Origin: Amaurobius ferox
Taxonomy: Eukaryota > Arthropoda > Arachnida > Araneae > Amaurobiidae
Direction: 5' to 3'
Length of the DNA: 64,000 nt
Assembly (NCBI GenBank): GCA_951213105.1
Contig: OX578145.1
Coordinates: forward strand, 120,502,524-120,566,523
This document shows, one piece after another, positions 21,468-32,833 of this stretch; the stretch's first letter is position 1, and every line of letters begins with the position of its first letter. Under the pieces are notes generated by a model. The model had not been told where the DNA came from and searched no databases. It saw nothing but the letters and a program-made list of their open reading frames with translations. The position numbers and the translations under genes were made by a program.

Positions 21468-23689
21468 ATATACTCTAATATATATATTTTATACACACTA
21501 TATATATATATATATAATAAATGTATTCGATTTATTGCCCTACTATTTTTTTAGTTAAAGCTTTTCATTTCAAAGTTGATGCATTTTTGCATATTTTTGC
21601 GCATTATTGGAATCGCAAAAAAAAAATGAAAATGTAGAGTGCTTATAAATAGTATAGTATATGTTTATATACTAAAAATATCCAATGTATTGCCTTAATA
21701 TTTTATTAGCTAACGCTTTTCATTGAAAAACAGTATGCAATTTTGGTTGAGGTTGTGTATGGGCCGCACGATCATCTCTCTATCTATGTCAGTGAAGTAG
21801 GAGCGTCCTCCCGGGTAAAATGAAATTGCAACTCCAGCAAAAAGATAAATAATTTCGGTTAAAAATCATTCGTTAAATATAGTTAAAAAAAGGTTTTCTA
21901 TTATTTTCAAAATGCCATTTGGACAGCAAAATAAAAATTTTAAACACATAAATTTGAATAAAATTACTTATAATTTCTAACCACGTCAATGTAGCATGAG
22001 AAATTAAGATGGGGACGTTAATCTTTAACTTAAGCATTATTTAACTTATTCTTTAACTGACGCAATTCATCCAATGAAATGCGAAACTAGAGACCTGTGT
22101 CTTTAAAGTTTTATAAACATCACCATTGGATTCTGTATAGAAATTTTACAGTTTTCATTTAAACACAATAACATAACATAAATCAATAGTATGACACAAT
22201 TGGAACGAAATAAAAATGTTCTTTGATCAAATTTAGATGTAACTTTTGAATGTACACTTTATACATATTTATATTTTATACAATGCAATAAAAGTTCTAT
22301 TCTGTTCTGTTCCGCGTAATAAATTAAATCAGTTCACTAACGTAAACCAGAATGGAATTGCGATAGAACTCCATTTAGAAGATAAACAAAGATTCATTAT
22401 ATTGCTATTAATTTTGTTCTATTATGAAATTACCCTGTATTAGTTATATATACTGTAGTTCCTCCAATGCCTCAAAATAGTATAACTACCAATAATCACA
22501 TCTTTTATTTTACTATATGTAAAAGATTTTGATTTGAGTAAAAGAACTTATATTTTTGGAATAAATATTTGGAATAAATGATTAAGAAATGCGATTATGA
22601 AAACAACAAAACTTATAGACAGATAATTCTTTAAAAGTTCTTTGAATAAATATATCAACAGACACAAAAATATAAACTTATTTGGAATGATATTTCGTGA
22701 AAGGTTATATAATTCTATAAGATTTCTCTTTTGGGAGAAATAAATACTGTTTGGCTAAAAGCCTTGCAAGCTTCATTTGCGAGGCATAAAATTTATCATA
22801 AAATCATTAATAAACAATAAACATATACACGGGATTTTCACAATAAAAATGTCATTGAAATACAAGAGAATTTAAAAATACTTTGTGTAAATATATTTTG
22901 AATATGATCTATGGCATTAAACTCTATATTTATTTATAAACAATTGTAAGTAAATTAAGCTATTAAGATTAATGATATCCAGCTTTCAAGTTACTTTTAT
23001 GGAACATGATTTGAGTAGTATTCTTGAAATATTATTGTAGAAACCTTAAACATAGAAATTCACATATAACGTAAAATTATGAAAATCAATCTTATTTAAT
23101 TATTTTAAAACAGCGTTTCCAAACTTTTAGCCACTTCAACATTTTTTCAATCATTAAATATTTGCGGACATTTTGAGTTCAGATTTCAAAACTTTGGTAT
23201 GCATTTTCTAATACATTTTATGTCATAAAATAGACTCAAAATAGACTGCACAAAATAGCGAATTTAGTAGCAGAATTAAATAATTAATAAATTGAAAAAA
23301 TAAAATATAAGAGTTATGATAATTAAAGTAGTTTTATACACAGAAATATCATGTATTTTAAATATTTAGAAAGGGGATTTATTTTATAAACAATTAAAAA
23401 TTTCATATTATCAGAATTTGTGTCTTTGAACAATATATTTACTTAATATTTGAAACAATTTAAAAAAATTAAATCCCATATGAGGTTTTCCATATGTTCT
23501 TGTGTAGCTACGTAATACCCCCCCCCCCCCCAGAATCGTATAGATCGGTAACGGCGAAACAAAAACAGACATGTTCCTACGATTATTTATGTGGGAAAAT
23601 TCAAATTTGACAAAATTTAAATTATTGAATGAATGCTACATATTTTAAATGCAAGACACGAAATCCGGTACAGAAATCAGGGATGTATT
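21468..23689. other. AT-rich intergenic sequence, no recognisable gene
   Basis: (TA)n at 21498-21515, AT-rich spacer, and a C run at 23518-23530. Small ORFs (for example 22246-22443, plus) have AT-rich composition and no recognisable motif. Confidence 0.4.
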
Positions 23690-23800
23690 GATTTATTAAA
23701 ATCAGAAGTGACGCAAGACTTGAACCGTAACCGGAGTTGGTCTGCTTTTTGTACATCGTCGGAGTCTACAGATCTGACAGGCGCTCACCGTAAATTCAAA
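23690..23800 (-). repeat. tRNA-derived SINE-like fragment
   Basis: On the minus strand, GTGAGCGCCTGTCAGATC resembles a tRNA 5' half, and TTACGGTTCAAGTCTTGCG is a good B box about 50 bases downstream. GC content stands out from the AT-rich surroundings. A plus-strand ORF across it (23633-23911) is probably incidental. A single copy cannot define the family. Confidence 0.4.
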
Positions 23801-26800
23801 TATAAAAATTATTTTTGTTTGAAATTGTATGGAATATTTAGAAAAAAAGTAAAATTATATTATAGAATTTTTTTTTTTTACTCTGGATTTCATGTGTTGA
23901 TTTGCACATGATAAAAACTAAAATTACGTTTTTGTATGACTAATTAAAAACTTTTAATGATCTGCAGGAAAAAAATCAAATTTGTGGTGTTTTACATAAA
24001 AATGACTGATATATCTTTGTAAATAAATGAAAATAAAATCATAAAATATACTTTTATCTCAAAATTACATCCACGTAGAAGTTTGACAGGCACAGCATTA
24101 CTTTAGCAAATAACTTTTAATAACAGTGATTATAAAGTATAACAGTAAGTTGACAACAAACGAAGGTCAATGTCTTTTGAAAGCACAGACATGCGTGTGT
24201 GTCGCAAGTGAAAGGTATGGCTTCGGCAACCTATGCGGTCGACAGTCTCTTAGACATTTTAACTCCGATTAAGAATGAAAAAGAACTATAAATAATAAAT
24301 TTATATAAGTTTATATAATAAGTTTAATGTCAAATATAATAAGTTTAATTTTTATAAAAATAAATTACGTTACTTCAGTTTTTTATTTTATCATGGAATA
24401 TTTATGCGTATCGTGAAGAACACAGTTTGGGAATCGCTGTTTTAAAGTCAAAGTTACCCAAAGAGGCCACTGAAAAATGAATGTGAATTAGAAAGTAAAA
24501 TAAAACTTGAATCTACAAAAACATTCATCCATCCAACACGCTATGCCGCTTTTAAGAGTCAATAGATTGTAAAGAATGATGGATAATATAATACCTGGAC
24601 GTCTTTTTACTCTATTCTATCCAAAGGAGAGAAAAGAGAAGATATAGAGTTCTTCCTTCGAAAACACGAAGTAATTCTATTTACAAATATTTAGAAAAAA
24701 GCAGAGTTCACAGTTTGGCAATGAATCTTCTTCACTGTACGCCGCTCTAAAATCGTGCTTTAGAATGCAGCGAGCTACCATGTCTTGGTCCTCTGTGGGT
24801 TTCAATGTACATATTTACAGTTATAACATCTTTTAACGTTCGAAGTAGTTACTTTAAACAGTCCATGCGTTTCTGGATGAGCTTTATTTCACTGGACCAC
24901 TTCCTTTAAAAAGGATTATTCAAAATCCTCTTAAAAGATCTTCAGTGAACTAGTGAAATCCAGTTAAAACCAACTTAGTCTGCCACTGCACGTCCAGTCC
25001 TTTTTTAAAGAAGGTGTACAGTTTTCCTGCGTAGCATTGAAAGCACCTGGTATGAATCCTTGCCTGCTTGTCTGAACACACGGTTAGGGTTTGTATGAAA
25101 TATAATTCACATAAATTATTTTTCTTGTTGGATTCTGTAAATGTTATTTATAGCACCTAAAACAAGCACCCTTAAAACACCCGATTTGAATATATTTTAA
25201 TAAAAAAATTAAGATCGCTTTAATCGTTTCATTTTATTTAATTCAAGCATGCCAGATGGCGAAACTAAAGGTATTTACTTATACTGAAAGTTTTCTAACC
25301 TTTATTAATGTATCCATTTTTTTTTTCCAAAAATAAATTTCTTGTTCAATAATTTTGAAATATCCTTCTTAAACTTTCACAGCTAGTAAGAAACATTTTA
25401 AAATCATTTGTTTTCAAATCATTAGACAAATAATTATTGACTTTCTAATATATTGGAATAAGATGCATAAATTAAGTTAATTATAAAGAAATCAATCCCA
25501 ACTGTTGCACTGCTGCTCAAATAAAATAATAAAAAGCAGACGATCGTGTCTGACTTCTTCAGTTTCGACAGTTTAACGTTAAACGAGAAATGTGTGCTAA
25601 TAACAATTCAGAATTACATCAGTGATGACGCCACCTATTGTTGATAAAATAGAAGTTTAATGAGAAGCAACAAAGAAATACATCAAATGAAACCAAGGAA
25701 AAGGGTGAAGAAAAAATATCTCATATAATAAAAAAGGAAGCATTGCCATTTTTTAAACCAGAGAAATAATATCAAAGGCAAATCTAAATCATTTACCTAA
25801 TTGTTTGAATTTTCATTGATATGAATTAATAATTATTTTTGAAGTTTTACATGTGCCTATTATAAGAAATTGACCAGCATGATGGACGCATAACAAATTA
25901 AATCGATGATTAGTCATTCAGCAGAGATTTGCAAAATGGATATATTGATTGTTGACAATTTTTGTGGTTTCACCAGTGATGCTTTAAGGCACATTTAGTT
26001 TGGCCTATACTGGGTGCTTCACGAAGAGTATTTGAAAAGAATATAGAAATAAAGTGAGATATGAAAAATAATCAACAGAGAAGAATTTAACTATGATAGT
26101 TTCACCCCTTGGAACTGGTAATTATTAGGGCGAAATAAATTTTCCCGATACCTTTTATTGAAAAATATGCTGAAATGTCGATAACTGAAATTCTTGACTA
26201 TTTCATTTTACCTTAACTGCAAGTGTGAATAGTGTTAACCTTCTCTAAAAATAAATAGGGAGAACATTTACAAATTTATTTGAAACAGGAAAACCGAAGT
26301 CTTGTTTTTTTAGACATTATAGTAGTTGGATTTGATTCTTATATAAACAGTGCAGATTTCCCCAGTTACATTTCATTTATCACTAACATGAACTTATTAG
26401 TACATCACAAGGCATTGCAAAGTTACCTGTTCAATGTTATTACTCGCATTATGATTTGTAGTTGGTCCCTTGCAAACGAACTAAAAATACCTAATAACAA
26501 GAATAGAATATTTTGACGAATTTTCTATAAAAATATATCGGGCAATTTTTTTTCTTCTAATTAAACGTGGCACACATTTTACTAATTGACAAATTTTTGA
26601 TCGGAGTCCGTTAAAAAATTAAATTTGGCATTTTTATGAATTTATCAATTCCGGGGAATGTGTAAATATCATATCTAAATTCTAATTTGTTTGCTAATTA
26701 TTTCCCGTATTTCACTTTACTTTTCCGATCAACCGTTTATTTTATATACTTTTGGGATATTCTTCGGGAAGGATATATATGATACCCCACATTGACAAGG

Positions 26801-26984
26801 AATTTGAAAAATATCCTAATTATTTAAATTTTCAATGGGATCTTCAAGAGAAAGTTAAATTTATTGATGAGAGAACTTGAATAAGGACATGTAAGCATTT
26901 AGGAAATAAAGTCAGCTTTTTATGATTTTATTTACGCAGCAAATTGCTTTGTGATTATTTGCTATTATTTGTTATTGCACAAAA
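23801..26984. other. AT-rich intergenic sequence, no recognisable gene
   Basis: Nothing on either strand matches a known protein or RNA. The plus ORF at 26280-26516 is AT-rich and unrecognised. Confidence 0.4.
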
Positions 26985-27219
26985 TCACATCCTGCGTTTA
27001 TATTTATCTTCAATGACTAATGCTTTCACCTTGGCACTCAACTTTGCCATCTCTGGCGATTTGATTGTGTCGTAATGATTGCATACAAGAATTGAAAATG
27101 ATCCTCTTGCTGATGAGCAAACGTCCCAAATGAATGTCCTGATTATATGTAATGCTTTGAAGCTGACTTGTTTAAATGCTGAATCAATGGGCCCTTTACA
27201 ATTGAGAGCATCACATAAG
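26985..27219 (-). CDS. Unidentified ORF, possible terminal coding exon
   Basis: Not recognised. On the minus strand an open frame reads LCDALNCKGPIDSAFKQVSF and continues through IIRTFIWDVCSS, VCNHYDTIKSPEMAK and ends VIEDKYKRRM then TGA. A pyrimidine-rich stretch ending GATCAG precedes it, so 27219 is a possible splice-acceptor start in phase 2. In-frame stops lie upstream. Codon use looks more protein-like than in neighbouring chance ORFs. It could be the last exon of a minus-strand gene lying 3' of the DYRK gene, or a decayed multicopy ORF. No upstream exon was found. Confidence 0.3.
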
Positions 27220-28264
27220 CTGATCACCAGTGGTAAAAGAGAATAGAATTAATTACCAACAGAATGGTAAATGGGTGTTTGAACTAAAATTCTACTTTCG
27301 ACAAACTTCAATTAGTATATTAGCGAAATGCGGATATAAACCTTGGGCGTGCTAGAGAAATGTAATAAAAATTAAATAATGTAGAAACTTCATAAATGTA
27401 CCGCATATAATCAAATATAGAGAGCAACTGGTTTCAAAAGCAGAAAACAGCCTTTTTCTTCAAGAGAACCCAAGAAGTTCCTCCTCATTTATTCAAGTAC
27501 GTCAGATGTTAGTTGAATAAGTGAAGTTGCGCTAAATTTTCTTGATAGAAACAGACATATGAAGATTATGTGCATAAAATTGTTTTAAGGATATTATAGA
27601 CCATCTTCCTTGGGTCAAAAGCAGCATATGTAAATCTAAGCAGTTGTATTTAATCTCTCGATTAATGCATTATTTCTGACCTGATGAAAAGGGCTTATAA
27701 TGGGCTCGAAAATATTGTAGTCACCTGTTTTATCATATATATGCTTCTATCAAATAAGTACAAAAATTTGTACAATTTTATTACCGGACAGAATTTCCTG
27801 TTTAAGAATGCAAAAGTATAGCTTAGACATGAAATATGATTTTCTGAGAATAAAAAAAAGAATAGTAAAACATCATAAAATAAATATGTAAAGGCGCCAA
27901 CCGGTTTCGGGGGTAAAAAGAGTCAATCTCCTTCAGGATAAACGGGATAGCAATAACTACAGCTAAAGTCGAAAAATAATCTTATTAGAGACTTCCATTT
28001 TCTTACTTTAGATGATGCGAATACTTTCTCATTTATTTTGAAGAAGGGAGATTTTTTTTTGTTCCCGAAAAAAGTTGATACCTTTTTCAGTCTAATTTAC
28101 TGATGCAAATTTTTAGCCAAACATTTTTTAACAAAAATTTGTGCGAGAAAATTATTTATATAATTTTTTGAATCGAATAAATTCGGGCCTTTCGTTTTTA
28201 AAGCTAAGAGAACGGATTTCAGAGAATTCGTTTTTAGAGAACGAATAATTGTCCAAAGATGATT
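27220..28264. other. No recognisable gene
   Basis: AT-rich. Beyond the putative DYRK transcript end nothing is recognised. Confidence 0.4.
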
Positions 28265-28709
28265 TTTATTTGTAATAAAATAAATGTTAACATGCAAAAC
28301 CGAAGTAATATCTCACCAGGTTAAAATTGTCAAGCATTTTTGAAGATTTGTCGAAAGTAGAAAAAATATTCCGATATTCTAATTCTCTTTCCAGAATTGC
28401 AAGTCCTTTTTGCCTTTGACGTAAAACTTATCAACAGGACTCCTTCCAAATGATTCCAGATGAAATGTTGGTAAACTCCGATTCCATTTACCGAATCTTC
28501 CAGAATCGAAGTTGGAACCGACTGAAATTCGAATATTTCAGCGCAAGGGGTGTTTGGCATGTGGATCTAGGGTAGGTGGATTGTCGTCATCCTACGGGAC
28601 TCGCGAAGGTGCAGCCCTTGTGCCGAGCGGGAGGGCGCCGCTTCTTCTTGTCTGCCAGTCGCACGGCACGAAGAAGACAATTCCGCAGCACTACGTCAAG
28701 AGGGTGACG
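28265..28709 (-). other. DYRK2/4: Putative 3' UTR of the DYRK gene
   Basis: The proximal half (28550-28709) is GC-rich, unlike any neighbouring sequence. The distal end has an AATAAA hexamer on the minus strand (complement TTTATT at about 28265-28270). The plus-strand ORF at 28512-28838 is antisense to this UTR and the last exon and is rejected as a gene. The extent is inferred from the hexamer only. Confidence 0.4.
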
Positions 28710-28799
28710 TCACAAGATGGGAGGCAAGAAGGTCCCAGAGTCTTCCAGAGGGTCTTTGTGCTCAAAAAGCCTCGGACCAGGATCGTCGCTATACTCTCC
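28710..28799 (-). CDS. DYRK2/4: DYRK kinase, putative last coding exon
   Basis: After a GAAGCAG acceptor the minus strand reads GEYSDDPGPRLFEHKDPLED, then SGTFLPPIL and TGA. Class II DYRKs end in a similar short hydrophobic motif (human DYRK4 ends in VLPPIV, from memory), which is why I join it to the kinase. The preceding exon ends in phase 1, whereas GGA here needs phase 0. Using the AG four bases further in (start 28795) restores phase 1; otherwise an exon in the 18-kb gap has been missed. The acidic composition and sharp GC rise support real coding sequence. The role of this tail is unknown. Confidence 0.6.
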   Translation of the reverse strand, partial: GEYSDDPGPRLFEHKDPLEDSGTFLPPIL

Positions 28800-29019
28800 C
28801 TGCTTCAGCAATACTGGAAAAAAGGGTCTATGATTTAAAAAGAAATATTATTAGGCTCTGCATTTAACAATTGAATACTAATTCCTAGCAAATAATACTG
28901 ATCTACATATTTTCATAAATCACAGTAATATGTAAATTATATAAAGTTTTGATCAACTGATACCAAACGAGTTACTTATTTTATTTATTTTTATATACAT
29001 ACTTTAAATGAAACACTTT

Positions 29020-29208
29020 AAATACCCCCAATAACTTTGCAAGGAAACGTACAAGAATATATACGTTAGGTTTATTGATAGCAAAATGACCATACCCGAT
29101 CGAAAAAAAGTGATTTCAGCTCCCCCAGTGTAGAATTTAAAAAAATGTTAGGATATCAAATATGGCAACAAATCTACAGAGAAGAAAAATGTCAATTACG
29201 GATGACCG
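29020..29208. mobile_element. Partial family F MITE arm
   Basis: CCCCCAATAACTTTGCAAGG, TACGTTAGGTTTATTGATAG, ACCCGATCGAA and GGCAACAAATCTACAGAG correspond in order to the left arm of the copy at 60875-61709. The right arm is absent. It lies in the last DYRK intron. Confidence 0.55.
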
Positions 29209-29248
29209 GACTTGATTGGCTTCTCTTTTCTTGATGTTGTTTCTTCGG

Positions 29249-29290
29249 GTCAGGCCCCGCAGCGTGGGTTCCGCCCATCTAGGCTCTGAC
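29249..29290. other. GC-rich hairpin followed by an A-rich tail
   Basis: GTCAGGCC (29249-29256) pairs with GGCTCTGAC (29282-29290, one bulge), and an inner GGG/CCC pair closes further. On the minus strand the stem is followed by CCGAAGAAACAACATC. The shape (compact GC-rich hairpin, short spacer, AAC-like tail) recalls the tiny hairpin elements, but the sequence differs and no clean flanking duplication was found. Confidence 0.35.
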
Positions 29291-29299
29291 TTGAATACG

Positions 29300-30094
29300 T
29301 TCTTATTTCATCGCGAATTGATGAATTTATGGGTCATAAACATTGTTCAAGTATAATGTCAATTCTGGAACCTTTGCTTAGCTTGTTTTGCACCATTAAT
29401 TTAAAAAATAGCGTATTAATTTAAAAAACATTGCTTTCTTTGCAAAATATTGCCTTCTAAGTCTCTCTCATAGAAAGCTTAGTTGGGTTTTTGGAACAAA
29501 TGTTATTTGCATGTGTTATTTTATAACCTTTGAATGCTACTAAATGAAATATCATAATTTTTAAAGCTAAATAGCGTAGATAATAAATAATATTTTACTT
29601 TTCAGATGAAGTAAGTAGATGCAAACATGATACTACTTTTTATTTTCGAAAAATAAAAAAAAGTATCAGAGATTTACATCAAATAACAGAAATATTAAGT
29701 AACTACAAAAGGGCTTGCTTTTCATATGTAATATCATGTGAAAAGTTCATTAACATCATTCATGCAAGCTGAACACGTCCCATTTACAAACAAGATAGAT
29801 CCATGCATAAAGTATTGATTATGAAACACTATCCAACTGAAATGCAATTTTATTTAAACATATCTAAAATGTGATACATTCAGTGGTGATATTTTTAAAA
29901 TTATCACAGTACTACAGTATTTATTATATTTGAAAACTTAAAAATTTATCGAAATATAAATCGTCTGCTTCTCTATATAAAATCAATGACTATTTCACTC
30001 ATATCACTTACACTCCAAACTCAGAACTCAATAATATTGAGTGAAAAGAAAAATCACCAATTCTTATAAAACTCGCCGTTCAATCGCTTAATTT
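29300..30094. other. Intronic AT-rich sequence, no recognisable feature
   Basis: Lies inside the presumed last DYRK intron. Nothing supportable is seen. Confidence 0.4.
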
Positions 30095-30645
30095 GTTTAC
30101 ATTCTGCATAAGTTAAAATTAAGCTTCTTTGCAGATATACTCAAAATTTAGTGATATTGCAATTGCATAGTCACGGAATTTAGATACATAAATAATACGC
30201 AAAAATAAAGCGGTTTTATGATACGTTTTAAAACCGCTTATATCTTCATATATCATGTGTGTAATTACTATTTAAATTTTTATTTAAAAAACTACCAAAC
30301 ATATTTTAATGAAAAATTTTTCCCCATTTTACTTGATAATTTGTATATTCCCTAAAATTTTCGAAGCAATTTGTAAATTTTAACTTTCCTTAAAAATGTT
30401 TGAAAAATTAGGTCCCATAGGTTTCAGTGTATTTAATGTTTTCAACCCGGGTTAAATCCGGAACTAATTGGGTGATAATATTCATTTTTATTCTCATATG
30501 TCCCACAGATCGTCTCAACAACATACTAACATTTCATTCAGATAAAGTCATTTTTACGGTAGTTATCGTGCGAACGGACAGACAGACAGAATGAACAAAG
30601 TCATAAGCACTTTTCAACTTTGTTGGAAAGCGTTAAAAAGGACTA
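30095..30645 (-). mobile_element. Family D hairpin-ended repeat, copy 1
   Basis: Read on the minus strand it starts at a CTTTCCAACAAAGTTGAAAAG stem-loop and passes a short TCTGTCTGTC tract, GTTCGCACGATAACTACCG, GGGACATATG and CAACCCGGGTTAAATCC-type sequence, and an ACCGCTTTATTTTTGC block. It is collinear with 44226-44892. Terminal stem-loop plus TCTG tract plus a CACGATAACT box is the same plan as families A and B, with different sequence. Confidence 0.7.
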
Positions 30646-31229
30646 ATGTTTTTTTTAACCTCAGCTGATTTGAAAAATGTTTAAATGTTTCATTTTATTG
30701 AATATCAATACTTTTTATATATAATTTTATATATGAGGTTTTTAAACTTTTTATATAACATAATTTCTGCAAGATAATGCAGTTTCACTTTAAGTCTAAT
30801 GCTATTCGTATAGCAATATAGATATCAATAGTATTATTTTCAATAAATAAATTATAGTATATAGTAATTGATTGTACTAATTACATGCACACATACACTA
30901 ACACGGTTCACAACACAGATAACGTTTCAATTATTTTCAAAATAATTCAAATGCTGATTCAAATTTAGCAAGTTCCTGCTACAATCGACACCGTTGAAAT
31001 TGCTTTTATCATTCATTTGTTGTTGCCAAAAATTCAGTTGCAACATTATATGTCAACCACAACATTATTTGGGAAATGTGTTTAATAAATATTTCTCTTT
31101 TTTAAATTTTCTGAAAGTGGCATAGAAATATATTTTTTGTAAGATTCCGAATTGTTCTCTAATGAACACTGTTCTAAAATTTAATGCAGTTTCATTGTAA
31201 TTTTAATGCCTTCTATAAATAGATATATG
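30646..31229. repeat. Left copy of a diverged duplication flanking the Helitrons
   Basis: Blocks such as CACACATACACTAACACGG, TTATTTTCAA and TCATTTGTTGTTGCCAAAAA reappear in diverged form at about 34780-35040. The Helitron pair sits between the two copies, so the duplication predates it. Confidence 0.5.
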
Positions 31230-32833
31230 CTAGCCGAATAGCCGTTGAAATCAACGGTCTCGCAATAAGCAACCCCTGAATAATGTAAATTTTTTAATAA
31301 TTCGCGTTTCACATTTATTCGACAAATCGAATATTTTGGTGTGCAGAACCCCCTGAAGAAGAAAATATTGGGAAACTTAATTTTCTCATTTCTTCCTTTC
31401 GAATTATCTACCCGTACACAACATTAAAATCTACCTCATCCCGAGGCACCACTATTTTAATACTTTTCTTATCGAATTTTTTCTCTGAAGCACACCCATA
31501 AATGAACATTTTTGAAAAACTCTGTTTGTCTTGGGTTTTTTATCAGATGATTGGCCTATTTGCCAAATATCAAGCCCCTATCACATTTAAAAGGAAGCGT
31601 GCCTCATTTATTCGGAAAATCGAACATATTAGTGTGCGGTACCCCTTAAAATAGCAAATATTGGATATCTGAAATTTCATACTTTCTTCCTTTCAAATTA
31701 TCTACCTGTACACCAAATTTGAAGTCTTCATTCCACCGAGAAGCATGTTTTTTCTATCACTTCACCTTTCGAACATTTTGCTGTGTAGCATCCCTTTAAT
31801 GAATATCTTTAGCAAACCGTATTCATCTTTAGTTTTTTGTCAAATGGTTAGCCCATATACTAAATTTCAAGCTTCTATCACATTGTAAAAGAGGAGTTTT
31901 TCATTTGTTCGGCAAATCGAACATTTTAGTGAGCGGCACATTCTACAATAGCAAATGTTAGAAAACTGAAATTGTACACTTTAACCTTTTACCCGTACAC
32001 CAAAGTTGAAGGCTCTATCTCATCGCAAAACATGCTTTTCTAGCATTTCACCTTTCGAATGCTTTTGTATGGAGTACCCCCCACTTAATTATATATTTTT
32101 GAAAAACTCTATTCTTTTGTGATTTTTATCAGATGATTCGCCCATATACCAAATATCCAGCCTCTATCACGTTTTAAAACGAGCGTTTCTCCTTTATTTC
32201 GAAAATCGAAAATTTTGGTGTGCGGCACCCCCTAAAGTAGAAAATATTGGCAAACTGAAATTGAACACTTTCTCCCTTCCAAACTATCTACCCTTACCAA
32301 ATTTGATATCTCTATCTCATTCCGAAGCATGGTTTTCTATCAATTCACTTTTCGAACGTTTTACTCTGGAGCACCCCCTTCAACGAACATTTTTGAAAAA
32401 CTGTATTCGTCTTGGGTGTTTTCGTCAAATGATTAGCCCATATACCAAATTTTAAGCCTCTATCAAATTTTAAAGGAGCCTTTTCTCATTTATTCGGTAA
32501 ATCGAACATTTTGGTGTGCGCCCCCCCCCCCCCCTTAAGTAGAAAATATTGGAAATATGAAATTGCACACTTTCTTCCTTTCGAACAATTTGAGCATACA
32601 CCGAATTTGAAGTCTCTATCTCATCGCAAAGCATGCTTTCTTATCATTTCACTGTTGGAACGTTTTGGTGTGGAGCACCCCCCTCTAGAGAACGTTTTCG
32701 AAAAATTCGATTTTTCTAGGGGTTTTTATCGAACGACAGAGCCGTGTACCAAATTCCAAGTCTCTATTCGGGAAGTGCCTAAAAAAAGCGTGACAGACAG
32801 ACAGACAGACGGACACTTGGCAATTAGTATATA
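31230..32833 (-). mobile_element. Helitron, non-autonomous, copy 1
   Basis: On the minus strand the 3' end is a CCGTTGATTTCAACGG hairpin, 8 bases, then CTAG (31230-31233), which is the Helitron signature. The 5' end has TATACTAATTGCCAAGTGTC next to a GTCTGTCTGTCTGTC tract. The first four bases (TCTA) are missing at the junction with copy 2. The interior is made of repeats of about 155-160 bp with motifs TTTGGTGTGCGGCACCCCCT and CATTTCACTTTTCGAACG. There is no Rep/helicase gene. Confidence 0.85.

Noticed and set aside
28512..28838. 108-codon plus-strand ORF in a GC-rich patch
   Set aside because: It is antisense to the DYRK last exon and 3' UTR, which explain the GC content and give a family-like C-terminus.
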